Assembly: GCA_016868875.1 (NCBI GenBank)
Contig: VGFN01000018.1
Location: 1-16,596 of the forward strand
Reading direction: 5' to 3'
Origin: Bacteroidota bacterium
GTDB taxonomy: Bacteria; Bacteroidota; Bacteroidia; UBA7662
DNA length: 16,596 nt
The position numbers and the translations under genes are program-made. Of the stretch, positions 15,208 through 16,596 are shown one piece after another (position 1 is the stretch's first letter; each line of letters starts with the position of its first letter). Under the pieces are notes generated by a model, which was given only the letters and a program-made list of their open reading frames with translations, searched no databases and was not told where the DNA came from.

Positions 15208-16596
15208 TCCCATGTTGTAGAAAAGGAAGGACCATTTGTCCGCGGCCTCGTCCAGGATCATAGAGGTGGGTTTGCCCGCACCATGTCCTGCTTTCACATC
15301 GATTCGGATCAAAACCGGGGCTGGGCCGGCCTGTTTACTTTGCAACTCCGCGATAAATTTGTAGGAATGGGCCGGGACAACGCGATCATCATGATCGGCA
15401 GTGGTCACCATGGTCGCAGGGTAGGGAACTTTGCTCCGAACATTGTGAACTGGTGAATAAGCGCGCAAATATTCAAACATTTCCTTGGAATCATCGGAAC
15501 GGCCGTAATCATATGCCCAACCGGCACCGGCAGTGAACGTATGATAACGAAGCATATCCATGACCCCTACGGCTGGAAAACAAACTTTGAACAAATCAGG
15601 GCGTTGGGTCATGCAGGCTCCGACCAACAAGCCACCGTTGGAGCCCCCGGCAATCGCCAAACGCTCGGGTTGGGTGTAGCCGTTCTGGATTAACCACTCC
15701 CCCGCAGCGATGAAATCGTCAAAGACATTTTGCTTGCGCATTTTGGTCCCGGCATCGTGCCATTGGTCCCCGTACTCGCCTCCCCCACGGAGATTCGCTA
15801 CCGCATAAATCCCGCCTTGTTCCATAAAGAACAAGTTGGACACCGAAAAACTAGGGGTCAAGGAGATGTTGAAGCCCCCATATCCGTAGAGCAATACCGG
15901 GTTCTCGCCGTTTGGGTTCACATCCCTACGGTGGGTCAAAATCATCGGTACTTTGGTGCCGTCCTTGGATTGGTAAAAAACCTGAGTACTCACGTATTGG
16001 TCAGGCTCAAAATCCACCTTGCTTTGTTTGTAGATCTTGGACCCTCCTTGGAGATCGTATCGGTAGATTACCGGAGGCTGGGTGTACGACGTAAAAGAAT
16101 AATAACATTCCGTTTCACGTCGCTTGGCTCCAAAGCCGGAGGCGGTGCCTAAGCCCGGTAATGGTACCTCGTGAATACGCTTACCTTGCAAATCGTATTG
16201 AATAACCTGGGAAACGGCGTCTTTAAGGTAAGTAGCCATCAAATAACCGCCAGCAGCCGTCACTGACAAAGGAGATTCCGTTTCTGCAATAAGCTCTTGC
16301 CACATGGATGACGATGGATCTTTGGCAGATGCCACCATAAGCCTGCGGTTGGGAGCCTTGAGATTGGTCAGGACATAGATTCGATCACCCTCCACATGCA
16401 CCACATCGCTCTCGTAGTCAAGCCCGGTAATCATGGGGATGGTAGGCGAGTTTTTGATGGATAAATCTTTGGCATAAAGCTCGTTACCGTAGGTAGCCTG
16501 TGCTGCGGAAATAAAGAGCCATCGATTATCCTCGCTAACCACCGCACCCAAATAGCGGTAAGGCTGTTTCTCCCCACCAAAAATCAATTCATCCTC
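15190..16596 (-). CDS. Prolyl oligopeptidase family serine peptidase (S9A), 3' part
   Basis: The frame is open to the window edge, so the N-terminus is missing. The 468 visible residues are about two thirds of the usual 700 or so. S9A enzymes cleave after proline in short peptides. The visible first half is beta-propeller sequence (repeated blades such as WLFISAAQATYGNELYAKDL and DRIYVLTNLKAPNRRLMVAS). The alpha/beta-hydrolase catalytic domain follows, with PVLLYGYGGFNISLTPSF (oxyanion-side tyrosine), GGIYAVANLRGGGEYG, the nucleophile elbow AGGSNGGLL (Ser codon 15640-15642), TTADHDDRVVPAHSYKF (Asp) and KAGHGAGKP (His). The whole triad is present, so the enzyme should be active. Whether it is secreted cannot be judged without the N-terminus. 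A non-ATG codon at 16587 is not its real start. The gene converges with the helicase gene, with stops 8 nt apart. Confidence 0.93.
   Translation of the reverse strand, partial: EDELIFGGEKQPYRYLGAVVSEDNRWLFISAAQATYGNELYAKDLSIKNSPTIPMITGLDYESDVVHVEGDRIYVLTNLKAPNRRLMVASAKDPSSSMWQELIAETESPLSVTAAGGYLMATYLKDAVSQVIQYDLQGKRIHEVPLPGLGTASGFGAKRRETECYYSFTSYTQPPVIYRYDLQGGSKIYKQSKVDFEPDQYVSTQVFYQSKDGTKVPMILTHRRDVNPNGENPVLLYGYGGFNISLTPSFSVSNLFFMEQGGIYAVANLRGGGEYGDQWHDAGTKMRKQNVFDDFIAAGEWLIQNGYTQPERLAIAGGSNGGLLVGACMTQRPDLFKVCFPAVGVMDMLRYHTFTAGAGWAYDYGRSDDSKEMFEYLRAYSPVHNVRSKVPYPATMVTTADHDDRVVPAHSYKFIAELQSKQAGPAPVLIRIDVKAGHGAGKPTSMILDEAADKWSFLFYNMGLEPRF

Noticed and set aside
15730..16152. Open frame of 140 codons on the plus strand
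   Set aside because: Antisense to the catalytic and propeller regions of the S9 peptidase, which shows an intact triad.
1..16596. CRISPR arrays, tRNA or rRNA genes, insertion sequences, phage or toxin-antitoxin genes
   Set aside because: No regularly spaced repeats, cloverleaf-like segments, transposase motifs or small paired genes were seen; the window is filled by ordinary coding genes.

Overview
The window comes from a Bacteroidota chromosome. The evidence is a complete type IX secretion / gliding-motor core cluster (PorP/SprF, GldK, GldL, GldM, GldN), which is specific to this phylum, together with DUF4249 and DUF4271 proteins that are also essentially Bacteroidota-restricted. Promoters of the Bacteroidota form (TTTG, about 18 nt, TAnnTTTG) can be seen, and clear Shine-Dalgarno sequences are absent. 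PorP lying directly before GldK resembles the porPKLMN order of Porphyromonas rather than the Flavobacterium johnsoniae layout. I cannot name a genus.

Layout: (1) 1-2528, plus strand: the 3' end of a DUF4249 protein gene, a kynurenine 3-monooxygenase gene, and a small two-helix membrane protein gene overlapping its end. (2) 2594-11878, minus strand, nine genes read right to left with gaps of 53 nt or less: DUF4271 membrane protein, uroporphyrinogen-III synthase-like protein, PorP/SprF, GldK, GldL, GldM, GldN, HemW, and a cyclase-family metal hydrolase. (3) 11936-15181, plus strand: a RecB/AddA-type UvrD helicase-nuclease gene with its own consensus promoter. (4) 15190-16596, minus strand: the C-terminal two thirds of an S9A prolyl oligopeptidase, converging on the helicase gene with only 8 nt between stop codons.

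How the genes work together: GldL and GldM form the inner-membrane proton-driven motor. GldM crosses the periplasm to the GldK lipoprotein / GldN ring at the outer membrane, and PorP/SprF is an outer-membrane partner. This machine exports proteins with C-terminal sorting domains and, in gliding species, drives adhesin movement. The array is bracketed by two tetrapyrrole genes (hemD-like upstream, hemW downstream) and starts with an uncharacterised multi-pass membrane protein. The kynurenine monooxygenase gene and the cyclase-family gene (kynurenine-formamidase fold) face each other near the left end and may both belong to tryptophan catabolism.

No rRNA, tRNA, CRISPR array, insertion sequence or phage gene was recognised. 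No stretch longer than about 110 nt lacks a gene. The T9SS system itself is known. The less explained parts are the DUF4271/HemD-like/HemW association, the two 8-G tracts inside gldK and gldM, and the non-ATG start of hemW.
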